Positions 36,166 through 46,837 of a stretch of 64,000 bases of DNA are shown in pieces. Made by a program: the position numbers and the translations under genes. The notes under the pieces were generated by a model. The model was given only the letters and a program-made list of their open reading frames with translations, did no database searches and was not told where the DNA came from. The number at the start of each line of letters is the position of its first letter. The stretch's first letter is position 1. Source of the DNA: Sphingobium sp. OAS761 (GTDB lineage: Bacteria > Pseudomonadota > Alphaproteobacteria > Sphingomonadales > Sphingomonadaceae); assembly GCF_024168485.1 (NCBI RefSeq), contig NZ_JALJVY010000001.1:434001-498000 (forward strand), read 5' to 3'.

Positions 36166-37617
36166 ATGACACGACTACCGCCCCGTTCGCGCAAGGTCCG
36201 GATATTGGCGACCCTGGGGCCGGCAAGCGACACGCCGGAGATGATCCGCGCACTCTTTGTGGCGGGGGCGGACGCGTTTCGCATCAACATGAGCCATGGC
36301 ACGCATGAGGATCATGCCGCCCGCATCGCGACGATCCGCGCGCTGGAAAAGGAATTCAGCCGGCCTACGACCATATTGGGCGACTTGCAGGGCCCGAAAT
36401 TGCGCGTCGGAACCTTCGAAAAGGGTCTGGCGATCCTGGAAAAGGGCGCGGCCTTCGTCCTGGATCGCGACGATACGCCCGGCAACGCCCGCCGCGTGAA
36501 CCTGCCGCATCCGGAAATCTACGCCGCGCTGGAGCCCGAAACGCGGTTGCTGCTGGATGACGGCAAGCTGGTGCTGCGGGTCAAGGCCGTGACGGACCAG
36601 CGAATCGACACGATCGTGGAGGTTGGCGGCACCCTGTCCAACCGCAAGGGCGTCAATGTGCCGGACGTGGTGGTGCCGGTGCCGGCGCTGACGGAAAAGG
36701 ACCGGCGCGACCTTGGCTTCGCGATCGAGCAGGGCTGCGACTGGATCGCGCTGAGCTTCGTGCAGCGGCCCGAGGACCTAGCCGAGGCCCGCAAGCTGAT
36801 GGGCGGCTATGGCGCGCTGATGGCGAAGATCGAGAAGCCGTCGGCGGTGCAGCGGCTGGAGGAAATCGTAGAACTGGCCGATGGCGTCATGGTGGCGCGG
36901 GGCGACCTGGGCGTCGAACTGCCCCCGCAGGCCGTGCCTCCGCTTCAGAAGCAGATCGTCGCGACCGCGCGCAGGCTGGGCCGTCCGGTCGTAGTGGCGA
37001 CGCAGATGCTGGAATCGATGATCAAGTCGCCGTCGCCCACCCGGGCCGAGGTGTCGGACGTCGCGACCGCGGTCTACGACGGTGCGGACGCCATCATGCT
37101 GTCTGCGGAAACGGCGGCGGGCGACTGGCCGGTGGAGGCGGTGGCCATGATGGACAGTATCGCCCACAGCGTCGAGCGCGACCCGGGCTATTTCGGCCGG
37201 CTCCACTATACCGAAACGGTGCCGGATCCGACCACGGCCGACGCGCTTGCCGAGGGGGCGGGGGGCATTGTCAAGGTGGTGGGGGCTAGCTGCATCACCT
37301 GTTTCACATCGTCCGGCAGCACGGTTCGGCGGGTCGCGCGGGAAAGGCCGACATCGCCCATTTTGGCGCTTACGCCCCGGCAGGATACGGCGCGCAAGCT
37401 GGGCCTGACCTGGGGTGTCCATGCGGTACGGACGAAGGATATCGGCCATTTCGAGGAAATGGTCGGCAAGGCGCGCCGCATGGCGTTGCGCCACGGCATG
37501 GCGGAGCGCGGCGGCAAGATCGTGATCCTGGCAGGCGTTCCTTTCGGCACGCCGGGTTCGACCAACGTGCTGCATGTCGCCAGCGTGCGGGGCGACGAGC
37601 TCAAGGGGCGGGAATGA
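36166..37617 (+). CDS. pyk: pyruvate kinase
   Basis: 483 residues. Last step of glycolysis, PEP + ADP to pyruvate + ATP. KVRILATLGPASDTPEMIR and RINMSHGTHEDH at the start, the B domain after GPKLRVG, LMAKIEKPSAVQRLEEI with the catalytic lysine, MVARGDLGVELPPQ and VATQMLESMI with the metal/phosphate site, and the C-terminal domain from TSSGSTVRRVA onward. It converges with an SH3 gene, gap 24 bases. Confidence 0.96.
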   Translation: MTRLPPRSRKVRILATLGPASDTPEMIRALFVAGADAFRINMSHGTHEDHAARIATIRALEKEFSRPTTILGDLQGPKLRVGTFEKGLAILEKGAAFVLDRDDTPGNARRVNLPHPEIYAALEPETRLLLDDGKLVLRVKAVTDQRIDTIVEVGGTLSNRKGVNVPDVVVPVPALTEKDRRDLGFAIEQGCDWIALSFVQRPEDLAEARKLMGGYGALMAKIEKPSAVQRLEEIVELADGVMVARGDLGVELPPQAVPPLQKQIVATARRLGRPVVVATQMLESMIKSPSPTRAEVSDVATAVYDGADAIMLSAETAAGDWPVEAVAMMDSIAHSVERDPGYFGRLHYTETVPDPTTADALAEGAGGIVKVVGASCITCFTSSGSTVRRVARERPTSPILALTPRQDTARKLGLTWGVHAVRTKDIGHFEEMVGKARRMALRHGMAERGGKIVILAGVPFGTPGSTNVLHVASVRGDELKGRE

Positions 37618-37641
37618 CGCCGGGCGGGGCGCGGCACCGGC

Positions 37642-38112
37642 CTACTGGTCGGTGGCGCCCCACAGGTCATCGGACTTCACATAGCCGCGCTGGCCCTTGA
37701 CGTCGAAACTGCACCATCCGCCCGAGCAGCCCGACAGGCGACCGACAACGCCCTTTGCCGCGCGATAAAGGGTAGGGGCCGCTTCGCTGGCGGAATCATG
37801 CATGGGTGCCTGATCCGTCGTGACGATGGCGGTGGCAGTGTCGCTCAGCAGCCGGACATGCATCCATCCCTGGGTGCCGTCGGGGTCCTCCACCTTGCGC
37901 CACAAGCCCAGCACCTGAAGCACCTTCACCGGCAGGTCGCGCCGACGGTACACCCAGTTGGACGGGAAATCGAGACTTGGACCGACGCGCATGCGTGCCT
38001 CATCCTGCGAAAGCGAGGCCCAATAGGGCGTCGGCTTGCCGGGAGCGGCTTGACCGCCACCCGCTGCTGTCGCTGCCACAAGGACTGCCGCGCCCAGCCA
38101 AAACCGCTTCAT
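37642..38112 (-). CDS. secreted bacterial SH3-domain protein
   Basis: 156 residues. Signal peptide (residues 1-22, ending GGGQAAPG) and two SH3-like modules: ARMRVGPSLDFPSNWVYRRR, PVKVLQVLGLWRKVEDPDG, WMHVRLLSD (first), then LYRAAKGVVGRLSGCSGGWC and VKGQRGYVKSDDLWG (second, DUF1058-like). Likely periplasmic, binding peptidoglycan or another envelope ligand. Divergent from the hydroxyacid dehydrogenase gene. Confidence 0.85.
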   Translation of the reverse strand: MKRFWLGAAVLVAATAAGGGQAAPGKPTPYWASLSQDEARMRVGPSLDFPSNWVYRRRDLPVKVLQVLGLWRKVEDPDGTQGWMHVRLLSDTATAIVTTDQAPMHDSASEAAPTLYRAAKGVVGRLSGCSGGWCSFDVKGQRGYVKSDDLWGATDQ

Positions 38113-38239
38113 GCCACCATGTCCTACATCGCCTGTCCCGGACTCTTAGCGCCTGCAAGGCGGATCGGACAAGCTTTCAATCGTTGCGGCGAGCGCTATC
38201 TGCTTGACCGCGAGGGCGGGCGCGAATAGCGCCCTTGCC

Positions 38240-39238
38240 ATGGCCAGAAAACCGCGCCCCGCCAAGCCGCGCGTCATCGTCACGCGCCGTCTGCCGCCCA
38301 ATGTGGAGGCACGCATGGCCGAACTGTTCGACGCCAGTTTCAATGTCGGCGACGTGCCCATGGGGCGAACGGAACTGGCACGGGCGATGGCGCAGTGCGA
38401 CGTGCTGGTCCCCACCATCACCGACCAGATCGACGCGAACCTGATCGCCGCCGCCCCCGACCGGCTGCAACTGATCGCCAGTTTCGGGAGCGGGGTCGAC
38501 CATGTCGATCTGGCCGCGGCGCGGAAAAAGGGGATCATCGTCACCAACACGCCCGGTGTTCTGACGGAGGATACGGCGGACATGACCATGGCGCTGATCC
38601 TGTCGGTGCCGCGCCGGCTTGCGGAAGGCGAGAAACTGGTGCGCGCGGGGGAATGGCGCGGATGGAGCCCGTCAGGCATGCTGGGCCACCGGATCGGCGG
38701 CAAGCGGCTGGGCATCATCGGCATGGGCCGGATCGGCCGCGCCGTCGCCAGGCGTGCGCGGGCATTCGGCCTGTCGATCGCCTATCATAACCGCCATCGC
38801 CTGCCGTTCGAGGTCGAGCAGGAACTGGAAGCGGAATGGCAGGCCGATCCGGACGGATTGCTGGCGAGCAGCGATATATTGAGCATCCACTGTCCGCTCA
38901 ACGCCGACAGCCGCGGCCTTATCGACGCGCGGCGGATCGCTCTGCTGCGGCCGGAATCCTATCTGATCAACACGTCGCGCGCGGAAGTGACCGATGAACA
39001 GGCGCTGATCGCGGCGCTGTCTGAAGGGCGGATCGCGGGGGCGGGTTTCGACGTCTATACCCATGAACCGGCGGTCGATCCCCGGTTACTGGCGCTGTCC
39101 AACGTGGTGTTGCTTCCGCATATGGGGTCTGCAACCTTTGAGGGGCGGGACGCCACGGGGGCGCGGGTTATCGCCAATATCCGTACCTGGGTCGATGGGC
39201 ACAGGCCCCCCAATCAGGTGCTGGAAGGCTGGGTCTGA
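38240..39238 (+). CDS. D-isomer 2-hydroxyacid dehydrogenase (glycerate dehydrogenase-like)
   Basis: 332 residues. [18 protein letters not shown], then substrate-loop [20 protein letters not shown], the NAD-binding [31 protein letters not shown] with the catalytic Arg region and [12 protein letters not shown] with the catalytic His. It likely reduces glyoxylate/hydroxypyruvate. ATG 38240 fits family length; a TTG twelve codons earlier is less likely. Followed by two small genes on the same strand. Confidence 0.9.
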   Translation: MARKPRPAKPRVIVTRRLPPNVEARMAELFDASFNVGDVPMGRTELARAMAQCDVLVPTITDQIDANLIAAAPDRLQLIASFGSGVDHVDLAAARKKGIIVTNTPGVLTEDTADMTMALILSVPRRLAEGEKLVRAGEWRGWSPSGMLGHRIGGKRLGIIGMGRIGRAVARRARAFGLSIAYHNRHRLPFEVEQELEAEWQADPDGLLASSDILSIHCPLNADSRGLIDARRIALLRPESYLINTSRAEVTDEQALIAALSEGRIAGAGFDVYTHEPAVDPRLLALSNVVLLPHMGSATFEGRDATGARVIANIRTWVDGHRPPNQVLEGWV

Positions 39239-39314
39239 GGCCCAGGGCGCCGGAACAAGCGGCCATGCCATCCGTTCTGAATACAATATTATTTTCATTC
39301 GGAAGGACGGTTTC

Positions 39315-39500
39315 ATGATCAAGCTTGCGATCATTTCCCTCGTCATCGCGGCGGTGCTGGCGCTGCTGGGCTTCGGCGGTGCTGCGGGTGCTTTTGTCGG
39401 CGTGGCAAAGATACTCTTTTTCATCGCCATCGCGGTGTTCGTCCTGTTCCTGGTGCTGGGCGTGCTGGCCGGGAAGGGCGTCAAGGACGCAATAGACTGA
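39315..39500 (+). CDS. DUF1328 small membrane protein
   Basis: 61 residues, two membrane helices ([21 protein letters not shown] as two parts, and [21 protein letters not shown]). This is the DUF1328/YtjA type, found across proteobacteria and often stress induced. AAGGA sits nine bases before ATG 39315. Function unknown. Confidence 0.88.
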   Translation: MIKLAIISLVIAAVLALLGFGGAAGAFVGVAKILFFIAIAVFVLFLVLGVLAGKGVKDAID

Positions 39501-39504
39501 CGCT

Positions 39505-39708
39505 ATGACCGAGATCGGCGCTGGAGTGGATGAAACCGGAACGCTGTCGCGCGACGGCGGCGGTTTCCTGCTCCGGCGCGACCTTGGCGGCCATTACCGG
39601 CTGATCCTGTTGCGCGTGCCTGTCGATCATGTCGAAAAGCGCGTCCGTGTGCGCGGGCGTTACATGGGCGATGATGTCGTGGAGGCCGAAGGCGTCGCGC
39701 CGGCCTGA
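39505..39708 (+). CDS. DUF5818-type small protein
   Basis: 67 residues. ETGTLSRDGGGFLLRRDLGG, RLILLRVPVDHVEKRVRVRG and DDVVEAEGV fit a compact beta-barrel domain of the DUF5818 type seen in sphingomonads. Starts four bases after the DUF1328 stop, so probably co-transcribed with it. No clear SD. Function unknown. Confidence 0.75.
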   Translation: MTEIGAGVDETGTLSRDGGGFLLRRDLGGHYRLILLRVPVDHVEKRVRVRGRYMGDDVVEAEGVAPA

Positions 39709-39765
39709 CCCGGCAAGTGCCGGCGTCCTTGCAAAAACACCGATGACGGGCGATTAATTGCGCCC

Positions 39766-41520
39766 ATGCGAAAGATTCTTTCCCTCCTGCTGATGGCCGC
39801 CGCCCCGATGACGGCGCAGGCTCAGACCGCCCACGACGTGCTGGCCCAGGTCATTTCGGACCATTGGGCGTGGTACCTGTCGACCCATCCGCTGGAAGCG
39901 ACCAGCCAGGGTGTGCGGCGATATGACGATCGCATTTCCGACATATCCCTGGCGGCGCGGGACGCGGCGGCCGAGAAGGAGAAGGGCTTTGCGGCGCGGC
40001 TGGAGGCCATATCGGCGGACGGCCTGTCGGATGCCGACCGCGTGGACCGCGATGTACTGTTGTGGATGCTGCGTGAAGATATCGACGCAAACCGGCACAT
40101 GGCTGACAGGCTGATGCTGTTCACCAGCTATTATGGCTGGCATCAGGGTTTTTCGGGCATGGGCGACGGGCTGCCCTTTTACAATCGCGCCGACTATGAA
40201 AGCTATCTCAAGCGCCTTGCCCTTTATCCGAAGCTGAACGGCGATGCCATGGCGATCACGCGGCAGGCGATCCGCGGCGGCTATGTCCAGCCCTGCTCGG
40301 TGCTGGGTAGCTATGCGAAGACCATCAGCGGCATCGTGGCGGGCGCCCCGCAGGACACGCGCTTTTTCGAACCCTTCAAACGGACCCGTCCGCGCGACAT
40401 CGGCGAGGCCGACTGGACCGCGATGCAGGCGCGCGCAACCGCCATCATCCGGGACGTGCTGACGCCCGAATATGGCAAGTGGCACGACCTGTTCGTTCAG
40501 GACTATCTGCCCCATTGCCGCAAGAGCGACAGCGCGTCAGCGTTGCCTGGCGGTGCGGCCTGGTATGCCAGCCGGGTGAAGGCGCACACGACCACCGACC
40601 TGACGCCCGACCAGATCCATGCCATCGGGCTGTCGGAAGTGGCACGCATCGGCAAGCGGATGGACGACATCGCGGCTCAGGCGGGCTATGTCGATCGCGC
40701 CGCCTTCATCCGGCACCTGCGCACCGATCCGGCCTATTATGCCAGGACACCCGAGGAATTGCTGCGCGCGGCGGCGCGGCAGGCCAAGACCATCGACGGC
40801 CTGCTGCCGCGCTATTTCGGCACCTTGCCCCGCTTGCCCTATGGTCTGAAGCCGATACCGGCAGCGGAGGCGGAAGGGACCACCACCGCCTATTACGGGC
40901 CGGGCGCGCCGGAGGCCGGCATTTCCGGCACATATTGGGTCAACACATCGAAACTGGACCAGCGGCCACTTTGGGAATTGCCCGCGCTGACCGCGCATGA
41001 GGCCGTGCCGGGCCATCACAACCAGATCGCGCTACAGCAGGAACTGCCGCTGCCGCCGTTCCGCAAATATCTGGCGGGTTTCACCGCCTATGTGGAGGGG
41101 TGGGCGCTCTACACCGAATATCTGGGTGAGGAAATGGGGCTGTACGACACACCCGAGAAGATGATGGGCCGCCTGTCTTACGAAATGTGGCGGGCATGCC
41201 GGCTGGTGGTCGATACCGGCATCCATGCCAAGGGGTGGGACAAGGCGAAGGCCGTCGCCTTCATGAAGGCGAACAGCGCCCTGACCGACGCCAATATCAA
41301 TGCGGAGGTCAATCGCTACATCAGCTGGCCCGGGCAGGCGCTGGGATACAAGCTGGGGGAGATCAGGATCCGCGAGCTGCGGGCGAGGGCGGAGAAGGAA
41401 CTTGGCGCCAAATTCGACCTGCGTCGCTTCCACGATGCGGTGCTGTCGCAGGGCGCGGTGCCGCTGACCGTGCTGGAAAGCCAGATCGACGGCTGGATCG
41501 CCACGGAAAAAGCGCGCTGA
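39766..41520 (+). CDS. DUF885 family protein (predicted secreted metallopeptidase-like)
   Basis: 584 residues. Signal peptide (1-20, ending TAQAQ), then the large helical DUF885 domain. The probable zinc site is TAHEAVPGHHNQ: His411, Glu412 and His417/His418, with a candidate third ligand in WALYTEYLGEEMG. FTAYVEGWALY and INAEVNRYISWPGQALGYKLGE are typical of the family. It probably acts on peptides or esters in the periplasm; activity has not been established for this subgroup. Convergent with a small zinc-finger-like gene. Confidence 0.88.
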   Translation: MRKILSLLLMAAAPMTAQAQTAHDVLAQVISDHWAWYLSTHPLEATSQGVRRYDDRISDISLAARDAAAEKEKGFAARLEAISADGLSDADRVDRDVLLWMLREDIDANRHMADRLMLFTSYYGWHQGFSGMGDGLPFYNRADYESYLKRLALYPKLNGDAMAITRQAIRGGYVQPCSVLGSYAKTISGIVAGAPQDTRFFEPFKRTRPRDIGEADWTAMQARATAIIRDVLTPEYGKWHDLFVQDYLPHCRKSDSASALPGGAAWYASRVKAHTTTDLTPDQIHAIGLSEVARIGKRMDDIAAQAGYVDRAAFIRHLRTDPAYYARTPEELLRAAARQAKTIDGLLPRYFGTLPRLPYGLKPIPAAEAEGTTTAYYGPGAPEAGISGTYWVNTSKLDQRPLWELPALTAHEAVPGHHNQIALQQELPLPPFRKYLAGFTAYVEGWALYTEYLGEEMGLYDTPEKMMGRLSYEMWRACRLVVDTGIHAKGWDKAKAVAFMKANSALTDANINAEVNRYISWPGQALGYKLGEIRIRELRARAEKELGAKFDLRRFHDAVLSQGAVPLTVLESQIDGWIATEKAR

Positions 41521-41524
41521 CGGC

Positions 41525-41758
41525 TCAGGTGACCGGAAATCTCGTGACCGCGGGGCGCGGGGCGGTCGTCGGGCCGCCCCATCCCCGATAGCGCAGGTCG
41601 ATCGGCAGTGCGGTTTCGCAGCATGCGCATTCGGCCATGACGCGGCCGACCAGCCATTGCCGTTCGCCGCAGGTCGGGCAGGGGATGGCGCGCCCCGGCC
41701 GATATGCAAGGATGCCGGAAACGGATTCGGACCCCAGGCCCGGAACGGAGAGCTTCAT
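41525..41758 (-). CDS. small zinc-ribbon-like protein
   Basis: 77 residues. Two CxxC knuckles, CPTC and CACC (within MAECACCETALP), are spaced 17-20 residues apart, as in a zinc ribbon. The rest is PGLGSESVSGILAYRPGRAI and DLRYRGWGG. GGGGGA lies nine bases upstream of ATG 41758. The stop codon lies four bases beyond the DUF885 stop in convergent orientation. Nucleic-acid or protein binding is possible; no family name is recognised with confidence. Confidence 0.6.
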   Translation of the reverse strand: MKLSVPGLGSESVSGILAYRPGRAIPCPTCGERQWLVGRVMAECACCETALPIDLRYRGWGGPTTAPRPAVTRFPVT

Positions 41759-41875
41759 GATGGGACGTCCCCCAGTGGAATTTCTCGAACGCCGGACATG
41801 CCTTTTGTTTCCCTCCAGGGGGCGGCGGGAAGGAAAAATGGCGTATGATCCGGGTGCGGGCACGCTTTTGTTCAT

Positions 41876-41903
41876 TTGACTCGGGCGCCCCTTTCTGTAT
41901 GGC
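41876..41903 (+). promoter_or_regulatory. possible acnA promoter
   Basis: TTGACT (41876-41881), 16 bases, TATGGC (41898-41903). It lies about 150 bases before the acnA start, leaving a leader of around 140 bases. No other gene is seen in the 292-base spacer 41759-42050. Confidence 0.4.
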
Positions 41904-42050
41904 ACCGCAGCATCGGGACATACCTGCTTCGACCATCGGTTGGGGCGCATCCCTGGCCCTTGCCGTCCGGTCATATTCGCCGTCCGGCGAGCCTCTGGTG
42001 GAATTGCGTCATCCTCTGGCCGGAGCGCCATGCGAGGAGACGCACATCTT

Positions 42051-44720
42051 ATGACCGCCATCGGACAGGACACTCTGGGCACCCGCGACACCATGAATGT
42101 CGGCGGCAAGGACATTGCCTATTATTCGATCAAGAAGGCCGCGGCGAAGCTGGGCGACGTGTCGCGCCTGCCTTTTTCGATGAAGGTGCTGCTGGAGAAT
42201 CTGCTCCGTTTCGAAGACGGCGTCACCGTCACCACCGACGACATCCAGGCAATCGTCGACTGGCAGAATGACAAGGGCAAGGCCGAGCGCGAGATCCAGT
42301 ATCGTCCCGCCCGCGTGCTGATGCAGGATTTCACCGGCGTTCCCTGCGTGGTCGACCTGGCCGCCATGCGCGACGCGATGACGGCGCTGGGCGCCGACGC
42401 CGCGAAGATCAACCCGCAGGTTCCTGTCCATCTCGTCATCGATCACAGCGTCATGGTCGACGAATTCGGTACGCCCAAGGCGTTCGAACAGAATGTGGAA
42501 ATTGAATATCAGCGCAACATGGAGCGCTACGACTTCCTGAAGTGGGGCAGCAAGAGCCTGGCCAACTTCTACGCCGTGCCCCCGGGCACTGGTATCTGCC
42601 ATCAGGTGAACCTGGAGAATATTGCGCAGGCCGTCTGGTCGAGCGAAGGTCCCGACGGCATCACCGTCGCCTATCCCGACACCTGCGTCGGCACTGACAG
42701 CCACACCACCATGATCAACGGCCTGGGCGTTCTGGGCTGGGGCGTGGGCGGCATCGAGGCTGAGGCGGCGATGCTGGGCCAGCCGGTATCCATGCTGATC
42801 CCCGAAGTCGTCGGCTTCAAGCTGGTCGGCGAGATGAAGGAGGGCGTGACCGCGACCGACCTGGTGCTCACCTGCACGCAGATGCTGCGCCAGAAGGGCG
42901 TGGTGGGCCGTTTCGTCGAATATTTCGGCCCCGGTCTTGCATCGCTCAGCCTCGCCGACCGCGCGACGCTCGCCAACATGGCGCCGGAATATGGCGCGAC
43001 CTGCGGCTTCTTCGGCATCGACGACAAGACGCTCGATTATATGCGCCTGACCGGCCGCACCGAAGAGAATATCGCGCTGGTGGAAGCCTATGCCAAGGAA
43101 CAGGGCTTCTGGATCGATCCGTCGGTCGAGCCGGTCTTCACCGACACGCTGGAACTGGACCTGGCCACCGTGGTCCCCAGCCTCGCCGGTCCCAAACGCC
43201 CGCAGGACCGCGTCGCTCTGCCGGATGTGGATGACGTGTTCAACGCCGACATGTCCAGCGTCTACAAGAAGGTGCAGCAGCGCGTTCCGGTGGAAGGCAA
43301 GGATTTCGACATCGGCGACGGCGACGTTACCATCGCCGCGATCACCAGCTGCACCAATACGTCGAACCCCGGCGTCCTGGTCGCGGCCGGCCTGGTCGCC
43401 AAGAAGGCCAACGAGCTGGGCCTGAAGCCCAAGCCCTGGGTCAAGACCTCACTCGCCCCCGGTAGCCAGGTGGTCACCGACTATCTGGAAAAGGCCGGTC
43501 TCCAGTCGCACCTCGACGCCGTCGGCTTCAACCTCGTCGGCTATGGCTGCACCACCTGCATCGGCAATTCCGGTCCGCTGGCGGAACCGATCAGCAAGGC
43601 GATCAACGAAAACGGCCTGGTCGCCGCTGCTGTGATTTCCGGTAACCGCAACTTCGAAGGTCGCGTGTCGCCCGACGTGCGCGCCAACTTCCTCGCCAGC
43701 CCGCCGCTGGTCGTCGCCTATGCGCTTAAGGGTACGGTGATCGAGGATTTCATCACCACCCCGATCGGCACCGGCAAGGACGGTCAGGCCGTCTACCTGA
43801 AGGACATCTGGCCGACCAACGACGAAGTCGCGTCGACCATGGCGGGCTGCATGGACCGTCCGATGTTCCAGGCGCGCTACGCCAATGTCTACAAGGGCGA
43901 TGCCCATTGGCAGGCGATCGACGTCACCGGTTCGGATACCTATCAGTGGCGCGCCGGGTCGACCTATGTTGCCAACCCGCCCTATTTCGAGGGGCTGACC
44001 ATGACCCCGAAGCCGGTCACCGACATCGTCGGCGCCAAGCCGCTCGCCATCTTCGGCGATTCGATCACCACCGACCACATCTCGCCGGCCGGATCGATCA
44101 AGGTCGACAGCCCGGCGGGCAAGTGGCTGATGGAGCATCAGGTCAGCAAGGCCGATTTCAACAGCTATGGCGCGCGTCGCGGCCATCATGAAGTCATGAT
44201 GCGCGGCACCTTCGCCAATATCCGCATCAAGAACCAGATGCTGGACGGCGTGGAAGGCGGCATGACCAGCTACCAGGGCGACGTCATGCCCATCTATGAC
44301 GCGGCCATGAAGCACAAGGCGGACGGCACGCCGCTGGTCGTGATCGGCGGCAAGGAATATGGCACCGGATCGTCGCGCGACTGGGCGGCGAAGGGCACGA
44401 ACCTGCTGGGCGTGCGCGCCGTTATCGTGGAAAGCTTCGAGCGTATCCATCGTTCCAACCTGGTCGGCATGGGTGTTCTGCCGCTCCAGTTCAAGAATGG
44501 CGAAACGCGCGAGACGTTGGGCCTGAAGGGCGACGACAGCTTCACCATCGAAGGGGTCGCCGACCTGAAGCCCCGTCAGGACGTGACGGTCAATGTGACT
44601 CGCGCCGACGGATCGACCTTCAGCTTCACCGCGCTCTGCCGCATCGATACCGTCAACGAACTGGATTATTTCCTGAACGGCGGCATCCTGCAATATGTGC
44701 TGCGCAAGCTGGCTGCCTGA
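42051..44720 (+). CDS. acnA: aconitate hydratase A
   Basis: 889 residues. Converts citrate to isocitrate via aconitate in the TCA cycle with a 4Fe-4S cluster. Recognisable pieces are [25 protein letters not shown], the [20 protein letters not shown] site, cluster cysteines in [12 protein letters not shown] and [13 protein letters not shown], and [15 protein letters not shown] near the end. ATG 42051 gives the family length. A strong terminator follows at 44741. Confidence 0.97.
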   Translation: MTAIGQDTLGTRDTMNVGGKDIAYYSIKKAAAKLGDVSRLPFSMKVLLENLLRFEDGVTVTTDDIQAIVDWQNDKGKAEREIQYRPARVLMQDFTGVPCVVDLAAMRDAMTALGADAAKINPQVPVHLVIDHSVMVDEFGTPKAFEQNVEIEYQRNMERYDFLKWGSKSLANFYAVPPGTGICHQVNLENIAQAVWSSEGPDGITVAYPDTCVGTDSHTTMINGLGVLGWGVGGIEAEAAMLGQPVSMLIPEVVGFKLVGEMKEGVTATDLVLTCTQMLRQKGVVGRFVEYFGPGLASLSLADRATLANMAPEYGATCGFFGIDDKTLDYMRLTGRTEENIALVEAYAKEQGFWIDPSVEPVFTDTLELDLATVVPSLAGPKRPQDRVALPDVDDVFNADMSSVYKKVQQRVPVEGKDFDIGDGDVTIAAITSCTNTSNPGVLVAAGLVAKKANELGLKPKPWVKTSLAPGSQVVTDYLEKAGLQSHLDAVGFNLVGYGCTTCIGNSGPLAEPISKAINENGLVAAAVISGNRNFEGRVSPDVRANFLASPPLVVAYALKGTVIEDFITTPIGTGKDGQAVYLKDIWPTNDEVASTMAGCMDRPMFQARYANVYKGDAHWQAIDVTGSDTYQWRAGSTYVANPPYFEGLTMTPKPVTDIVGAKPLAIFGDSITTDHISPAGSIKVDSPAGKWLMEHQVSKADFNSYGARRGHHEVMMRGTFANIRIKNQMLDGVEGGMTSYQGDVMPIYDAAMKHKADGTPLVVIGGKEYGTGSSRDWAAKGTNLLGVRAVIVESFERIHRSNLVGMGVLPLQFKNGETRETLGLKGDDSFTIEGVADLKPRQDVTVNVTRADGSTFSFTALCRIDTVNELDYFLNGGILQYVLRKLAA

Positions 44721-44740
44721 TCGAGCTTGGAGAATGAAGG

Positions 44741-44780
44741 AAAAGGGGCTTCTCCCGGCTTGGGGAGGAGCCCCTTTTCC
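44741..44780. terminator. bidirectional terminator between acnA and the DUF454 gene
   Basis: AAAAGGGGCTTCTCCC (44741-44756) pairs with GGGAGGAGCCCCTTTT (44763-44778), one G-T wobble, loop of six. A run of A upstream and T downstream lets it work on both strands, between convergent genes. Confidence 0.88.
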
Positions 44781-44787
44781 TTGCCGG

Positions 44788-45141
44788 TCAGGCCTCTGGC
44801 CGGGTCCAGATCCATGTTCCGCCGGTCAGCGCGGCAGCAATCGGCATCAGGAACCAGGGCCATGGCGAGAAGATCAGTGCCAGCACGACGCTGAACGCGA
44901 AGGCGGCGAGCGCGGCATGCTTGCCGCGCCGGCTGATCGCGCCATGCGCGCGCCAGCGGCGTATATGTGGCCCGAAATGGCGGTGATCCAGCAGCTTCGC
45001 CTCCAGCCGCGGGCTCGACCGGGCGAAGCAGAAGGCCGCCAGGATCATGAACGGGACGGTCGGCAGCAGCGGCAGGAACGCACCGATGGCGCCGAGCCCG
45101 ATCGAAAGAAAGCCGGCGATGAGGTAGAGGTGCCGCCGCAT
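44788..45141 (-). CDS. YbaN family (DUF454) inner membrane protein
   Basis: 117 residues with three hydrophobic segments. AGFLSIGLGAIGAFLPLLPT, VPFMILAAFCFARSSPRLEAKLL (in two parts) and the HFGPHIRRWRAHGAI turn are characteristic of DUF454. The second half has two further membrane spans. Function unknown. It stands alone, with about 200 bases of non-coding DNA (45142-45345) before the kinase gene's 3' end. Confidence 0.9.
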   Translation of the reverse strand: MRRHLYLIAGFLSIGLGAIGAFLPLLPTVPFMILAAFCFARSSPRLEAKLLDHRHFGPHIRRWRAHGAISRRGKHAALAAFAFSVVLALIFSPWPWFLMPIAAALTGGTWIWTRPEA

Positions 45142-45345
45142 GGAATATCCGTAGCCGATACGAATGCCTTGCAGGGGCGCAGTGTAATGGCAAGCTGTTT
45201 GCGATGGCGGTGTTTAGAGGGCAGTTTATCGGATATTTCTCCGCCATGCCTTAAATCGCGGCCCAGGCCATGCGATCCCCAAGCCTGTCGGAATTGATAT
45301 GGCGTTCAGCGAAGTAATTGACGGCGGCCAAAGCCAACCGCGCCT

Positions 45346-46704
45346 TTAACCCGCCGGTAGCCGTAGGCGCACCAGCAGGCCACCCAGATCCTCGCTTTCC
45401 TCCAGCGCCACCGTGCCGCCGTAGATTTCCGCCACGTCGCGGACGATGGCGAGGCCGAGTCCGGTGCCGGGCTTGCCCGAATCGAGCCGGACGCCACGGT
45501 CAAAGATGCGTTCGCGTTCGGCTTCCGGGATGCCCATGCCGTCATCCTCGACCAATATTTCCACCATCGCGCCGTCGCGGCCGACCGTAGCGAACACGCT
45601 GCCGCCGCCATATTTGGCGGCGTTTTCGATCAGGTTGCCCAGCATTTCGTCGAGGTCCTGCCGTTCGACGCGCACCGACGCGGTCTTGTCGCCGTCCATG
45701 TCGATGCGCACATCGGGATAGAGGCGGGCGACCGCGCGTTCGACAGCTTCCAGGCTGGGCCACACCTCCGCCCGGCTCTGCGCCGCGCCGCGCCGGCCGA
45801 CCGCGCGGGCGCGGGCGAGGTGATGGTCTACCTGCCGTCGCATCGTCGTCGCTTCGCGGATCACAGTATCGCCCAGGTCCGCCGACCGGGCGGTGGCGGC
45901 GTTCATGATGACGGTGAGCGGGGTTTTGAGTGCGTGAGCCAGATTGCCGGCATGGGTCCGCGCCTCTTCCGCTTGCCGCTCATTATGGGCGAGCAGGGCG
46001 TTGAGTTCCTCGACCATGGGCAGCACTTCGACGGGCATGGGTTCAGTGACACGGTTCTTCTCGCCCCCGCGCATCCGGACGATTTCATGCCGCACCTTGC
46101 GCAGCGGGCGCAGGCCATAGATGGTCTGGAGCGTCGCCAGCACGAAAAGGCCGAGCGCGAGCAGTGCAAAGCTCTTGGTAAGGGTGGAGCGTAACGTCTT
46201 GATCTGGGCATCAAGTCCCGCCCGCGCCTGCGCCACCATGAACAGCCAGCGTGTGTTCGATCCGGGCAGCACCACGGTCCGCTCCATGATGCGCAGATCC
46301 TCGCCGGGGAATTGCCTGCTGTCATAGACATGCAACTGGCGGTCATGATGTTCGGCGGGGACCTTGAGCGCGCGGTCCCACAGCGAACGGGACCGCCAGT
46401 CCTCATGCCCGCGCGCGCTGATCTGGTAATAGAGGCCGCTATTGGGCTCCAGGAAACGCTGGTCGGCGAGTTCCCGGTTGAACAGCACTTCGCCATCGGG
46501 GCCGATTTCCGACGCCCCGATCATGGCGGTCAGCACATAATTCATGCCGTCGTCGAAATTGCGGGTGATTGCGTCGGTCAGCACCCGGTCGAGCGCCACG
46601 CCGCCGCCGATCAGCAGCACGCTGATCCACAGTGCCGCGATGCCGATCATCCGCCGGCTGATCGAACCGGTGGAGCGGACGGGGGGAGGGGACGGACTGT
46701 CCAT
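45346..46704 (-). CDS. sensor histidine kinase
   Basis: 452 residues. Two membrane helices (about 24-44 and 175-195) flank a periplasmic sensor region of 130 residues; a HAMP-like linker follows (LRPLRKVRHEIVRM). Dimerisation/phosphorylation helix AGNLAHALKTPLTV has the acceptor His257. ATP-binding parts are NLIENAAKYGG, VEDDGMGIP and KPGTGLGLAIV. Start ATG 46704 is chosen for membrane topology; the frame is open for 25 more codons. The cognate regulator lies 133 bases upstream on the same strand. The layout resembles PhoQ/FeuQ-type kinases; the signal is unknown. Confidence 0.9.
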   Translation of the reverse strand: MDSPSPPPVRSTGSISRRMIGIAALWISVLLIGGGVALDRVLTDAITRNFDDGMNYVLTAMIGASEIGPDGEVLFNRELADQRFLEPNSGLYYQISARGHEDWRSRSLWDRALKVPAEHHDRQLHVYDSRQFPGEDLRIMERTVVLPGSNTRWLFMVAQARAGLDAQIKTLRSTLTKSFALLALGLFVLATLQTIYGLRPLRKVRHEIVRMRGGEKNRVTEPMPVEVLPMVEELNALLAHNERQAEEARTHAGNLAHALKTPLTVIMNAATARSADLGDTVIREATTMRRQVDHHLARARAVGRRGAAQSRAEVWPSLEAVERAVARLYPDVRIDMDGDKTASVRVERQDLDEMLGNLIENAAKYGGGSVFATVGRDGAMVEILVEDDGMGIPEAERERIFDRGVRLDSGKPGTGLGLAIVRDVAEIYGGTVALEESEDLGGLLVRLRLPAG

Positions 46705-46837
46705 GCGGGCCTGGTCTAAATCCGTTCCCGCCGCGCGCGGCCATGAACGCGGCACGGCGGGCGAGCGCGAACGAGGCACGCCGGGCGCGGCCCGCCTCTA
46801 CGTCGCGTCGCGCGGAAAGGGGCGGGATCGGCGTCGA

